Notes: generated by a model not told the origin, from the letters alone. A stretch of 64,000 nucleotides of DNA from Typhlomys cinereus (GCA_023101885.1 JALPQD010000233.1:2207501-2271500); one strand, 5' to 3'. Positions 35,870 to 48,921 are shown, counted from the first letter of the stretch. Numbers and translations are program-made.

Positions 35870-35893
35870 TTTCAGTGCAGCCTTGCACTGAAA
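35870..35893. repeat. Perfect 10-bp hairpin
   Basis: TTTCAGTGCA and TGCACTGAAA around a 4-base loop (GCCT), about 100 bp from the previous hairpin. Confidence 0.85.
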
Positions 35894-36046
35894 AAGAACA
35901 TAAACCTATAAACCTATGAAAACCAGCTTTATGGAATTAATATTTGGGAAAATGAGAATATCCATCTCAAAGGAAAAAAGATTTCTCCCTGGGAAGCAGC
36001 ACTGAACTATATTGTTTACCCACTCAAGAAAGCATTTCATTTTCCA

Positions 36047-36060
36047 GTAGCCATAGTAAC
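36047..36060. promoter_or_regulatory. RFX-type X-box
   Basis: GTAGCCATAGTAAC fits GTNRCC-N2-RGYAAC, the imperfect palindrome bound by RFX factors. It is a single site in an otherwise featureless region; occupancy is unknown. Confidence 0.45.
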
Positions 36061-36295
36061 TATATTGTAATTTGAGAAAGAAAAGGTTATTCTCACAGCT
36101 TACAGAAAATCACTTTTTATCATGTTTCTTTCACTTCCTTTTTTTTTTTTTTGCTTTCTACATTTTATCGTTTTAGAATTTTATGTTACACCTTTAGTTG
36201 GTTGTAATATCTCATTTGTACTAAGCATCTCTCAAGTGAACACATGTGGTGCTGCTGGGGGAGATAAAAATGACAATACTTTTACCCAGTTATGA

Positions 36296-37345
36296 ATTCT
36301 GTGAACTCCAACAAGAGCATGTGAGACAACTTCTACCCATCAGAGCAATAGTGACATGAATGTTATGGAGGAAACAAATGCTCCCCAGTTAGACTTAAGG
36401 TTCTTTCCACAGAAGGAAACTAGTACCAGAAATCATGCTAAGACAGTGAGTTTGTATGTAAATGACTCTTGGGAGGACCTAATGACTATTTTGCTAAATA
36501 GACACATTATCTAAGTACTTTCTTACTACTTAATTTTTAGCCCATTGATTAGTTCTGCTCTCAACCCTTAATTCTAGAACCTTCTTTATGAATCTTAGAG
36601 TAGTTGACAGATAATGCAAAGTGTTCATTTCTATGTGGGACATCTTGCCCACTTCCCATCAAGGATCTGGGAATATTTCAGAAGAGAGGCAGAAAGCATA
36701 CAATCTATCTACAGCCTTAAACAAAGTAGCCCTTTGTTATAGTAACTGGAGGTAAATACCAGAGGAACCATGGAAGCCCAAGACCCTGAGAATAATTGAA
36801 ATCTGAGGACTCATTTCTCAGCACAGTACATATAGTACACCTAATGGCTCTGGGACCACTGTGAAAAGAGGTCTGAAAGAAAGTAAGAACCAAAAAAATA
36901 AAAGGGAAAAGGATTGAGCTATGCTATTCTATTAAAATTTCATGTATGTGGTAATCATGAATCCACTATATAGGCAGTTATTGATACTAAGCCTCCAGTT
37001 GACTGATGATAGGACCATAAAAAACAATTGTGAGCAATGTGCAAATAACAGATTCATGGAGAAGAACAAAATGTCCATTTGTATACCCATGAGGTAGTCC
37101 AAAGGATAGTTCCAAACCCAGGATAACATAGGATTGGGGGAGACAGACTCTGGTAAACTCAATGCTACATTAAACAACATAGGAAAACAGAAATTTGGTA
37201 GAAAGAAGTACAAAGAGGTGGGAACTAGCAGTGAAAAAAAATTGAAGATAAGAAAGAGCAGAGGGGAAAGTAAACAGAATGTGCTATATATATGTTAGAA
37301 TTCTCAGAGGGCAAAATTTATCAGTAAATAAAAATGAGGGGAAAG
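36296..37345 (+). mobile_element. Old L1 3' UTR region
   Basis: CATCAAGGATCTGGGAATAT, TCAGAAGAGAGGCAGAAAGC recalls the conserved 'subject to polypurine' part seen in the L1 at 19.2 kb. The end has AGAGCAGAGGGGAAAG, GAGGGCAAAATTTATCAGTA and an A-rich tail near 37345. Left boundary poorly defined; no intact frame. Confidence 0.55.
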
Positions 37346-37447
37346 AAATCTTTCTTTGGAACAAAAGGGGGAAATAATGTGGCCATCAGGAACATATCAG
37401 ATAGATGACATAGGAAGCTCATGTATCAGGCCTGTAATTTCTTCAGG

Positions 37448-37625
37448 CAAAAAAATCATATGACTGATGATGTGCTTCAGAGGACAAAGGTTCCTAAATG
37501 CAAATCTGAGGACCTGAGTTCAATCCCCAGAGTCTACAAGGTAGGAGAGAGAAGCCACTTTCAAAAGTTGTCCTTTGGTTTCTGTGATGGTTCACATGTC
37601 TGCACTAGGCTCCCCCTCCCCCTCT
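37448..37625 (+). mobile_element. B2-like SINE, diverged
   Basis: GTGCTTCAGAGGACAAAGG, GAGGACCTGAGTTCAATCCC (B-box region) and TCTACAAGGTAGGAGAGAG. The head is damaged. Confidence 0.6.
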
Positions 37626-37819
37626 CCCTCCCATTACCTTTTAATACTCCATCTTGATACCACTCTTTCTCATAAATGAATCATAATTTATATGTTATAT
37701 ATGGGTGAATCTACTCAATGGAAAGAACAGTAACAAAATGTCTCACCCTGCTATCCTTTTTAGGCATTCATTAGTGTTCAATGAGACTGGGGAGGGATTG
37801 AACTTATTGGTGTGTTTCA

Positions 37820-38035
37820 GTAATACTTCTGGAAATTGAACACAGAACATTGTGTAGTAGTTTACCTCTGACCTATATCTCTAGATCTTAATTACTTCAG
37901 ACAGTGTCCAATTCTGTAGTTTGGTTTGATCTTGAACTTACAACACAGCTCTGGATAGCCTTCAACTTACACAATCTTCTCTTGACTCTGCCTTTTGACT
38001 GCAGGGATTACAGTTATATGTCATTATTTCAGGAT
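37820..38035 (-). mobile_element. ID plus B1 composite SINE
   Basis: CTGGAAATTGAACACAGAAC, TTACCTCTGACCTATATCTC (reversed ID) is followed by CAGACAGTGTCCAATTCTG, TCTTGAACTTACAACACAGC and CTCTGCCTTTTGACTGCAGG (reversed B1). Confidence 0.65.
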
Positions 38036-40879
38036 TGGTAGTTATTTTTCAAAGAACAAAAGAATAAATATTCACTTCTATATTTTTCTCTACATGTGGT
38101 ATTCCTTCCTTAGCTGCCACCCAATACACACACATAATTTTGGCTTCTGCCTTCATAAATGGTACTTGACCATCTTAATTTTCCTCTCCAGTTCTCCTGC
38201 CAGATTCTGTATCCTGATGTTCAAATGTCAGTTTGTTGGTTTGTTTGTTTTTCGTATATGATCTGGGATTCAAGTATCTTGCCAGAATGCATGAGTTCCT
38301 ATGTTCAATGCTCCAGGATAATGCAAAAGACTGTGGAGGAAACCACATTACAAAACAAGTGACAATACTTGATAGATATTAGAACATCTTATTTGCATGA
38401 CAATGTACAAATTATAATGTAAGACAAGTCAATGACTTGCCTCTAATAATTTTGTAGTCTCATGAGTTCTTAAGAAATATCTACTAAATAACACATGGTA
38501 GTTTGTCTCATTATTGTGCAGAAACAAATGAAATATGTTTAGATGAAGAAAGACACAATCAGACATAGTCAATAATAACAGACATCAAAAGCTATAGTAA
38601 ACAGAATATATCCTCTTGAGAGATACTAAGTCAGTGAGATGAATAGGTACATTTTGGTAGATGAAGCTCATGGCCATTTTTGGTATGCATGCATGCAAGT
38701 AGGAAAAAAATAGGTTCAGAGTGGGGAAAAGGAATCGCAGCTACTAGAGTCCCTGCTAGTAATATATTTTTTTAAAGAAACTGAAAAGTTTTGATGTACC
38801 ACACACTGATATGAGTTGCAAGGGGACCACACAGTGGGATTCCTGGTTTTGAAGAGGAAAGATTTTGAGAGAAGACTTTGAAATACAAATACTAATTTTC
38901 TACTAGCATTCATTGTTTTGTTTCATCTATTGCTTGCATGTGGTCACTAATGCTAGATTTTGAAGGACCCCCTTGAAATAGCCATGACCATGTGACTAGT
39001 GATGTGTTTTTCATTCTCTTCACATATATTTCTACCAATCAGAGTCCAAGCCTAATTTAAACTGCAAATATCAGAACAACAGGATAGTGGGTAACAATAG
39101 TGGGTAACTCTCTCTAGAGAGTTCATGAAAAAAAATTTGTTTTCTTATTACCTTCTATCTGGACCATTACATAATCACAAAAGGAACAATCTTTTGAATG
39201 TTTGAACCATTATATGTTGAATTGCTTTGTCCTTACAGCTTAAGTTGAGCCCTAACTCAGTTATCACACCAGTTTTCTGGATGCAGACAACAGAATTTCA
39301 ACAGTTAATGGGAATCTTGTCGAAGAATTTCTGATCCATCTTTACATGCTTGCTGATGAATATGAAATTAGGTCAATTTTTTGAGTCTGCATGTTTCCTT
39401 TTTTCCCCTTATTTTTACCAGTGAGTAAAATTTTGCATGCTTGAGGATGAATGTGTAGATACATGTTTTTTCTTGAGGTAATGACTATAATCTCAGGTAT
39501 GAAAAAAATTGATGGGGTTTTATGTATATTCCTTCATGGAACTGAGGGTGAGGGTCATCTACCTAAATCAGAGTGGAGAAATAGAACACACAAAAGAACT
39601 TTCTAGCTGTCTATATTCAGAATCATGCCTACTTTGCAATTTGTTGTATGTAGGCCAAATAACACACTACATAAAGCTTTAAGGATGTGATTGCAGTAAC
39701 TTTGGGTAATCATACATATGTAAATGAGTCTTATAAAAGATGTTCTATCTTTATGTTGAAAATTGACCAACTTCATAGATTAATATTTGATTTCTATGTT
39801 TTTGAATGACTTTCATGTTAGGTTTGGAAAGTTAGTGAAGGCCTGAAAGGGACATAGCCATAGATAAGTTACCCAAGGTTCAATAATTGCCTCACATATG
39901 TGCAAAGGCAGGAAACCCTTGTTAAAAATATGAAACTGGGTGAGAGTTTTTATGGAAAGAAGAATTTTAGTTGGAGAAAAAGTAATAATGAGACAGAGTA
40001 ATAGAGATAGGAATGAATAATGTTCACAAGATACATGCATGAAACTACTTACGATTTCAAGATAAGTTAATAAAAATAAGGAAGAAAAAAGATAATACTA
40101 AGGACATATTGGTATTCAGTAGTACTAAATATATTATATGAGATACATAATGCATGATGATATTTAAAAGAGGAATAGAGAAGAAATCCAGTAGTCATTC
40201 ATGTTCATCCCTTTAAATTCATTATTGTGTCCATACTGTTGAATGTTGTACTAAATACAATGATAGGGGAAAAATGAACAGATGGTAAGACAGAACACAA
40301 CATAAGTTTGGATAGAGTCCACTGAGAGGAAAATGTTTCATGATTAGTAAACACTATAATGAAATATGTTAATTTACATTACAAGGATTTAGGAATCAAG
40401 GCCCATCTGTGTGAAACAAATTTAACCAATAAAGATGTTTTCCCATCTGGGTTATCAAAGGATCAAACAGTGATTCTGACAGCATTTCAGTGTCTCGCCC
40501 CTCAGAGGCAGACACATGTTCTGTCTGCTTGCTTCCAGCAGCAATAGAGAAGATACTGTTGAGCATGACTTCAGCATCTCTTATTCTAACTCCAAAGCCT
40601 TTCCACTGATCTTAGGTGTGTTTCTCTACCTGCAAGCTTAGTATAGAATCAGAAGTTCTGTTGAAGCTCTTTGGAATGGTATCATTAATTCATCACTTCT
40701 GGTTCATAAAGGTTAACAACATTCAAATAGTCCTTGAATATTAGCCTCTCCCCTCCTTTATTTCCCTTTGAAACATTTCTACAAGCCAAGGAGATCTACA
40801 ACTTGTTACCTTTGGACTCTTAGCAAGACACAGTAAAGTACATTATTAAGTAGAATATTACTGGTAACGAGATGATTAT
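38036..40879. other. Unique DNA, repeat-poor
   Basis: No gene. At 39084-39122 there is a small tandem ATAGTGGGTAAC duplication followed by a CTCTCTAGAGAG palindrome. Nothing else is recognised. Confidence 0.5.
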
Positions 40880-42046
40880 TGATTAGGGAAAACAAACCTG
40901 CCTGTTTAGACTCACATTTTGTCCACAAAATGCTGTATGATGTGGACTATAATTCCTGGTGAGTAAAAGCATGTACCTGCTAGCAGTGAAGAGTCCAAAG
41001 GCCTGATCTACTAAAAATTAGTGATCCATCAGATTGATGGCCATAAAGAAATCTGAACTGTTGGAGCTTTGAAATTTCTCGCATCCGTCACCAGATGATG
41101 ATTTACTAATAAGATTTCAGGCTTGCAAAATAGCACAATTCTAACCACATATTAATATTTAATCTGGCATTTTAAGTGCACCTAACAGAAGACCCTACAG
41201 CTGCTGACAGGACCCTAAATTGTGAATTTTTTAAAAGGGAATTGAGCAGCTCCACAGTGATTGTGTGGAGAAAAGAAAAAGGAAAATAAATGTGTTTCCC
41301 TGTTTCCTATGTGGATCTCACAGACCCAAGGTTCTCATTTTTCTTAAAGGTATTTATCATGCATTTTAAATGCTTTACTAGAGAATCACAAGATTGAGTC
41401 TGGCTGCTGGCTGCAAAATCCTCAATTAGATGACAGCAGATGCATTCTGGTTAATAAATTTTATATTAGACAATTTGCTCCTAAAATAATTCATTGGCAC
41501 TTCCAAAATGTTGCTAAATGAAAGACGATATAGCCTATAAATCACCTGAATCACCTTATTACTTGCTTTTAAGTAACGGAATCTGCTCTGAAGTGGTAAG
41601 TTGAAGAAAGCTCTTGGTAGATATGTGAGTTTGCTTTTCTTGAGATGACTATTAGTGACAAATTCCAGGTCCATTGCAAAGAAAGGAAAGTACCCTTATT
41701 ATTGCTAGTGTCATCAGACATTTGCAACTATTGTAGTTAATGTATGTAATCAACACAGAGACTAGGTGCTGCAGTTCTTCCATCTGTGATGAAAATATAC
41801 CATAATTTATGAAAAGTATCTAGAATAACAGGATGCCACCTGTAATAACAGAATGTTTATTAGTGCACAAATGAGGGTTATAAATGAGGTTGCTTATCTA
41901 TGGAATGAAACACAAAAGGCAACTTATTAGCAAAAAGATAAATTGCTTTGCAAAATCTCAATGAGATGGTAGGTCTGTCATGGCAAAAAAACCTTTTTAT
42001 TTGCACAGACCAATGCCTTCATAATCCATTTAAAATAATATACTTG

Positions 42047-42058
42047 CCACTAGGTGGC
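42047..42058 (+). promoter_or_regulatory. CTCF-like core site
   Basis: CCACTAGGTGGC matches the 12-base core of the CTCF motif exactly. The following two bases (TA) deviate from the usual (A/G)(G/C). It marks the left flank of the densest motif block. Confidence 0.55.
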
Positions 42059-43191
42059 TATTTCTGATCAGATCATTTTACCATTTTAATTACATTTTTA
42101 ATATCCTGACTGCATAAACAAAGATAAATTACAAACCCTGCACAATCCGGCTGCTGGCTCAGACATCGTCAGTAATAATATCAGCTTTTGTTTGTGCCGC
42201 CTCTAATTACGTTCTGAAACCCAGGCTTTGTCAATCAATAATTTTAATTTTAGAATCGCCTTTTGATCTTGCATTTCATGTTTGTTTGGGAAAATGATCA
42301 GTGGGACAAAGCTGATAATTTATGCAGAAACAATCTCTCAGCAGAGCTCCCTGCACATTCCTCCCCATCACCACAAGCCTGCAGACCGAGCTTGACACAG
42401 GTCTAATTAGCATGCAGATATGTGTCGCCTCATTGGCAATTCAAATTGCTTTTTTATAATGTACCTCAAATTGTGCTACTCAAACATTGTATTTGATTTC
42501 CAAAGCCCCCTGGGCATTCCATAATGTCTCCCTTCATCCTGGGCATGAGGCATTTATTGAACAATGTGCTGAGACTGGCTGTCTTTTCAAAAACACCCAA
42601 ACACCCTATCCAGGGTACAAGCTTTGCTTCCTGCCAGAAAGCAACTTGTTCTGTGGAATTCCATGTGCCATATTTGGAGGTTTCAAGATGATACGTTCCC
42701 TCATGAGTTGCCTCTCCCACGTGGTTGATCTATAGAGGGCTTCAGTCCTATGCCACTCAACTTGAAAGTGGGGGAGGAGGACTGACTGGTAAGCTCACAT
42801 TAATATGCGGCACATAACCGCATCTCTGAATGCCAGTCTTCCATTCTTCATTAAACAAAAATGGCTGGATTGCAGACACTGTGTTTTCTTTCTCCTACAT
42901 ACATGGGCACACACTCTCAGATTTGCTTTCTCAGGCACACATGCACACATACAACCACTTTCACAGACTCTTATGCACCGACTCAACACCCCCAGAGCAC
43001 ATCGGCATACCGTACACATGACTGAGTTATGTGTGAAAGTTGCCCGCTGCACACATGACAAATACGGGGATTCCAGCATACACTGGGCTTTTTTTTTTAA
43101 ACCATGCAGCAACAAGTGCCAGAATCAATGGTGTACAGTTATTCAGCAATGTAATTCATTTCACTGGCTTTGGCTTCTAGCCAGGTCCGCC

Positions 43192-43245
43192 ATCTGTCTC
43201 CAGCTCTGCCTCTCCCCCTCTCTCTCTCCCTCTCCCTCTCTTTCC
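43192..43245. repeat. (CT)n-rich low-complexity tract
   Basis: CTCT/CCTC repeats with interruptions. Leu/Ser/Pro-rich frames across it are artefacts. Confidence 0.85.
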
Positions 43246-44300
43246 TTGAATTTGTCCTACATTTCGTAATGTTACGTGCTTGCCATCCTTATCCTATGCC
43301 AGAGGTACACCACCAGTCTCACCCCCATTCCAGCGTGGAGTTCTCTGAGTTCGGTGGCACTTGGGATATTCCACTTCAGTGCCATGAGAAGACAAGGGTA
43401 AGCAAAACGCAGAAGGATTAATGCAAAAAAAAATTTTTTTTCTAATGTTGTGGGATCCATTTGCTCCTGTTTCAGTCTTTTATCCAAAGCCTTGAGATGG
43501 ATCTGTCTCATACAGGAAGTTTTCCTGCTTCGTTAGAATATCTTCGTTTTCTTTATCAGACGCTGGCACGCCACGCCAGTGCAGGGCTCCATGGAATGCC
43601 TGCTGTTGGACACTTGCAGAGCTCTGCCACCAAGCAACCTCCTGCATTGGAAATCGGGGACTTCTCCAGGATCTTATGCGTGCTTGCTGTTTGAAGCTGC
43701 AGAAAAGTGAATAATCAATTAAGTATTGATTTCTTGTAAGATTTGGTAAATTTCAAAGGCAAGACAAAGAGGATGGCTTAAGGAAACACTGCAGGGACTT
43801 GGCGTAAATTAGACAACTAACGGAAGCGCAGAATAAAACAACACCTCAACTGAAGATTTTCTTGGAAGAATTAGCACTAGCTATTGGAAGACAATGGTGG
43901 ATTTAATCAAAACAGCAGGCATGCAAGAATTTTACCGTGAACCAGAAAAAGGAGCTAATTATAACCACCTTTTTAATGGAGCTAATTTGACTGAATGGAT
44001 GCAAATGTGCTTTCTTTATGGATGAAGAAGCAAGCTTTTCTGCATGAACTTGGATCCTCGCATCTGCTAAGCTTTGCAGCTTCTATCCCCTTCAGTACAT
44101 TTTTATTTCCGGAGAAGGTATTTATATGTAAACAACAGCTAACCATGCAAAAGATTCATCGGAACAATGTACTGTGGTATATGAGCTCTAATCATCGTTT
44201 TGCAGCCTCTCAGGAATTTCCTTAACTTGGGGGTTTTGCAACCTTTGAGGGCAATGACGATGGTAATAAATGACTGATGGTAAACTGTTGTGATTTTTCA

Positions 44301-47300
44301 ATGTGTAGTTTATTAATTTTAGCTTTCTTAGCATGCTGATTCTGGATTATTTGGCAATAAATCCATATGAAAGCAAGGGAATTGTTGGGTGGGGTACTAT
44401 TATACATTTGCAGTCTTCTCAGAGATCGGAATGTGTAGGTCCCACCAGCCCATGAGCTCTATAATTATAAAAGAATGGTAAAATTTTTTGACAATTTGAA
44501 GAATTGGTTTTATAATGAGAACAATGTGTTATAATCAGTAAGAGAAGAATCATCGTATTTTTCTCTCTGGGTGGAATGTTCTTGAGTGGTTAACTCCTCT
44601 GCTGCTGATGAGAAGTAAATATCTTATTACTGGCAACTAGAGGGGCTTGCATTGACAATGCTTTGTTTCCATACATCCCCTTTCAAGTTGAGGTGCATTT
44701 AAAGCACTTCCTTCCATTTCTATTATTTTTCTTTTCTGTTTCTTCTTTTCATCATTTTTGTCTTGCAATATACATTCCCTGAGCAACCATAGGAACCAAG
44801 TTACATTAAGCTTCAACACAAAGACCTTGTAAGAATAATGAATCCTCATTTGCATCGACATTTGTATTCAGATTTGCCAGGCTATAAACTTGGCAGATCA
44901 AGCGGAATATTAAGTAGAGGCTTCTGTAGTAAATTGTGACTCTTGAAATTGCTGAGTACTCCTTCCTCCTCCTTCTTCTCTGTTAATTTATTATATTTTA
45001 TTTTTCTATGTGTGGTGGTAGGTGAAGTGTCATGACTACTTGTTCTTAAGCTGTGCATTGGCCCCTTCATTTCTCAGTACAGGTATTCTAGCTGAAGTCA
45101 CAGTATGACGTGGGATCGATCATTATCTTCAAAGACCACAGATCACGAAGGAAGGGTAGATGTGGTGGAACTGCTAATCATTGTCTGGACATTACTGTTT
45201 GATTTTTCTGATTTGTTCAAGGTACATTAAGTTTATTAAAGTTAATATTCAGATTTTAAATTTCTGAGAAAATATACTGGAATGAGATAGTACTTTACTC
45301 TCCAAATGATTGAGTTGCGCCATTCTGAGCCTTTCTCCTGGACCTACTCATCCCATTCTTGAAATATTTTAAATGCCTTGCTGCAGTACTTCATGGATGG
45401 TCTTATGTAATTTATTTTGCCTGGTTTTAAAGTGATAAAGTAGGAATAATTGTGGCTACTTTCATGAAATGTATGAGAGAAGAAATAAGAACTGTACAGT
45501 ATACTCATATCTATGCCACAGGAAAAAAAAACAGGTAAAAAATGTAGAATATAATTTTCACACTTCATCCATTCTGTGCAATGCCAAGCCAGTGAGTAAT
45601 TGAAAACGTTTGTGCATGACTTAACCTTTCATGTACTATCCCTGTGTTTCAAAATCTTGCAAAGAGAGACTAAATCCATGAGTTATTAGCAACCTCTCAC
45701 TTCTTGCCATGTCATTTTCTCTGAAGATACTCCTTGCTATAGGGAAAAGAAGACATGTTAGGAGACCATTCTTGTAACAAGAATCTAATGAATATTATAT
45801 CAATACCTTCCTTTTCAATTCCTCTTTAAAGTTTAAATTATATAAATCGTGAAATAGAGACCAGCTTTATTTTAAAGGCATTTCCTTGTGGAAAAGAAAG
45901 GGTGAGCAAAACATATACCAGTAAGTAGTGTGACAAAAGGTATTATTCCTTGGTTTCCATATACTTGTAAAAGTGTTCATAAATATTGTTCCATAATGTA
46001 TGTTTGCATCTTTTTTACTAATTTTTCACAATAAAATATACCTAAAGTAGGCTTTAGATATTCTCTACAGTATAATGTATTTAATTATCCAGAAAGAAAA
46101 ATATTAATCACAGTTTTGAAGGAGATTGCATCGTTGTTTTCCACAATTTCATTTTAAGGTGAATTGACTATTGGATAACTTAATACTATTTGCACCTATT
46201 TTGAGAAAGAATATTACCACTAACTGAAGAAAATTTATATTCACTTTTATAAGAACAAAGTAAAAGAATGATAATTTTCATGCTTTCTTCCACATAATCA
46301 GGGATCCAAGAAGACCATATAGGAATGGGCTTTTTCTCCAGGGGCCTTAAAGGCAGCATACTGTAAGGCAAAAAACATCCATAGTTACAGCACAACTCGG
46401 TGCAAGCAAAAACTATAGGCTGATATATCACTTTGAAATAATGTTGTTTATAAAAGTCAAGCAAAGACAACAATATATCTTTTTTCTTCATATATCAGCA
46501 ATTTCACATGAATCTGAAACTCCACTTAATTTACTGGAAATTTTTTTTAGCTAACGTGAAAGGGAAGGTTGACCTTTTTATTTATAGAGGAAGTAAGAAA
46601 ATCTTTGATCATATACAAGAATATATCTTCATTATGAATTCAAGGAGGACTTAGAAAGTGACCTATTTATATTTACATTTCTCTTCAGCATTGCCTATCA
46701 ATTTATCTGTCTTCTGTAATGCATGCTAATGATCTGGTTGATTAAGTCTGTGCATGTACTTACCACACAGGATTGGGAATCAACCACTGATGAATCACTA
46801 TCAAGAAGAGAAATTATGGCATTTGCTCATTTGCTTTCTGAACAGCAGGAGTGAGAATTCTATGAAAAATGACAGTGGTTTTTAATTTATCTTCAGAGAA
46901 AAGCATGTATTATTTCTTGGCTATATTCTTAGTATTTTTAGGTAAGACTCAAATGTATGTGTTATGTTCTTATCTTAAAAGTATGGGATATGCACCCTAA
47001 ACCATAAATGTAAAACTAAAATCAGAAGCAATTCAAAACACATATCTAAGTAAATGTTTCTTAGTCAAGTTTGAGAGTGAATAAGTATAGGAAAATATAC
47101 TTTGGCATGAGACGAGTGAAGTTTCACAATTTTCTACTTCCTCTATCAGAATGTTTTAATAATGCTCATCAATGCCAGTTCTTACTCTACCATAACTTGT
47201 GCAGCCCATGGTAAATGCATTCAGGCATGCTGAGTGTCTCACAGCAAGCTGGTAATTGTAATATATGTATCAGAATTACTAAATGTTACACTAATAATAT

Positions 47301-47600
47301 GATTTTGTTGAATACAAGTTCAACATGTGTCATGAGTCAATCTTAGGAGATGAGATGAAGATCTTGCTGTGCTCATGAAACACTTAAAACTATGAGACAT
47401 ATGTCAAAAAACACCATAGGCACATACCTTCACATGTGATTTGAGAGTCAGCTGAAATTTTGACTTCCATTGAGAAGGAAGCAGCAGCACTAGATAAATT
47501 TTATTTTCATCACTTTCTCCTAGCCAGACCATAAAGTAGATTTTCTAGAACTATTTCTTTTATAAACAATAGATATATAATATTCTTCCCTCGACTTTAG
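44301..47600. other. Unique AT-rich DNA
   Basis: No gene or clear repeat. Isolated CRE-like TGACGTGG near 45107; nothing clustered. Confidence 0.5.
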
Positions 47601-47607
47601 GGAGTTA

Positions 47608-47712
47608 TTGATAGATTAGATACATGATAGATTGATAGGTGTTAGATAGATGGATAGATGGAAGATTGATAGATGATAAAAATAATAGAGATAGATAGAT
47701 GATTGATTGATA
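47608..47712. repeat. Degenerate (GATA)n microsatellite
   Basis: GATAGATTAGATAC, AGATAGATGGATAGATGG and AGATAGATAGATGATTGATT units. Imperfect, hence old. Confidence 0.9.
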
Positions 47713-47774
47713 ATCAATAGAACACAGATTCAAGGTTGACATTTAAGAGGATAAATGATGTATTTCAACATAAT

Positions 47775-48090
47775 TATCTTTCTAGTTTTACAAGTATATT
47801 GAGTACTTAATCCTGCTTTCCTCCTTCCCCCTCCCTCCCATTTCCCTCTTTTCCCTTCATCAATCCATGCTTCTCCCTCCCACCCTCCTGCTTCTCTGCT
47901 TCTATGGACTCCAGGATTCCCTCTGATTTGTCTACTGTTGTAGGGGTTCAGGTTTTTGTGGCAATTCAGATTGCTTCCCTTCAGGTTTGGGTCCCCTTAA
48001 ACATTTTCTTTGGATAGAATCATTATAGATTTGCTTCTTTCTTACCCTCTGAACATTCTGAAGTCAACAGGTAAGCCTCACCACTTTCCT
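47775..48090 (-). mobile_element. L1 3' end
   Basis: TTTTACAAGTATATTGAGTA, CTTAATCCTGCTTTCCTCC, a polypyrimidine tract to 47890, then CTTCTATGGACTCCAGG. Same subfamily as 29.22 kb by shared strings. Confidence 0.65.
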
Positions 48091-48921
48091 AGACCACGTG
48101 CGGATGGACTGCCATTCCACAAGACAAATTTCTAACTGCAACTTAAGTTTCCAAAATAGTTGTCTACATATGATTTGGGAGATATGGGAAGTGCTTCCTA
48201 TCCTAAAATTTGTCCATATAAACAACTTCAAGATTTCTTCTCAGGATGCTTCTGAGTCCTTTTGTGTTCATACAGGTAAGTTGTCTCTCAGTGTAGTATT
48301 TTAAGAGTTCAAGCAACAGCTGTTCTCTTTAATCCACTCCCTAAAATGAATTCACTACATTGTCTTAAGTATTATTTCATGTGGTTTATTGGATTTCTGT
48401 GCCTTTCGCTATTGTTAATGCTTAAATCTACCATCCTTCACATTAAAATTTTGTCTTTTCCAGTGTTTCTACCAACAAACCTTTATCTTTAAAGGGACAT
48501 TATTATTATTTCAAACAGCAAAATCAGCAGCACTTAACAACTTCATGTGAAAGAGACATTTATTCAAATCATCACAATGAGATTTTCTTATGTATCATTC
48601 AAAATACCTCTAGAACCTTCAACTGTGCTCCCACAGTTATTTCAAGAGTTTCCTTGAGCCTCTTTTTTGTGCCCTAAACTTTGGTCAAAGCTACATTGTT
48701 ATAAAAGTGAGTGAAAGAGGTTGCAAACAATAGGAAGATATGCACTGGAATAAGCAGGGGAATTTATAGCAATCCACTTTGTTCTCTCTCATGGTATGTG
48801 AGGAATGTTGTGTAATTCAAATTTAAAGAGTTTCCTCCATAGGTATGCCAACATAAATAGTATCTTTTCCCAAAATAACTATATTTGGCAAGATAAGAAA
48901 ACAAGGAATATAATATTACAT
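48091..48921. other. Unique DNA
   Basis: No recognised content. Confidence 0.45.

Larger units (their letters stand above)
34601..36295. other. Unique DNA with two perfect short hairpins and an X-box
   Basis: No gene or interspersed repeat. It contains the hairpins at 35745-35767 and 35870-35893 and an RFX-like X-box at 36047-36060, listed separately, plus a T13 run near 36139-36151. Confidence 0.5.
40880..44300. promoter_or_regulatory. Candidate conserved non-coding element cluster (long-range enhancer region)
   Basis: About 3.4 kb free of recognisable interspersed repeats, of higher complexity and with more retained CpGs than the surrounding AT-rich DNA. Dense transcription-factor-like motifs include TAATTA at 42204-42209, PBX/HOX-like TCAATCAATAA at 42231-42241, TCTAATTAGCATGCAG at 42402-42417, SOX-like ACAAT sites at about 42330, 42484 and 42561, TCF/LEF-like TTTTGATCTT at 42261-42270, palindromic CCACGTGG at 42717-42724 and a CTCF-like core at 42047-42058. 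The context (repeat-poor island in a gene desert) resembles regulators of developmental genes. The target gene cannot be named from this window. Confidence 0.45.

Noticed and set aside
42805..43269. 154-codon open frame on the plus strand
   Set aside because: Covers CACA- and CTCT-rich sequence; composition is His/Thr then Leu/Ser/Pro, with no domain or splice context. The region is more plausibly regulatory.
43425..43441. A9T8 inverted homopolymer as a functional cruciform
   Set aside because: Too short and common in AT-rich DNA to claim function.
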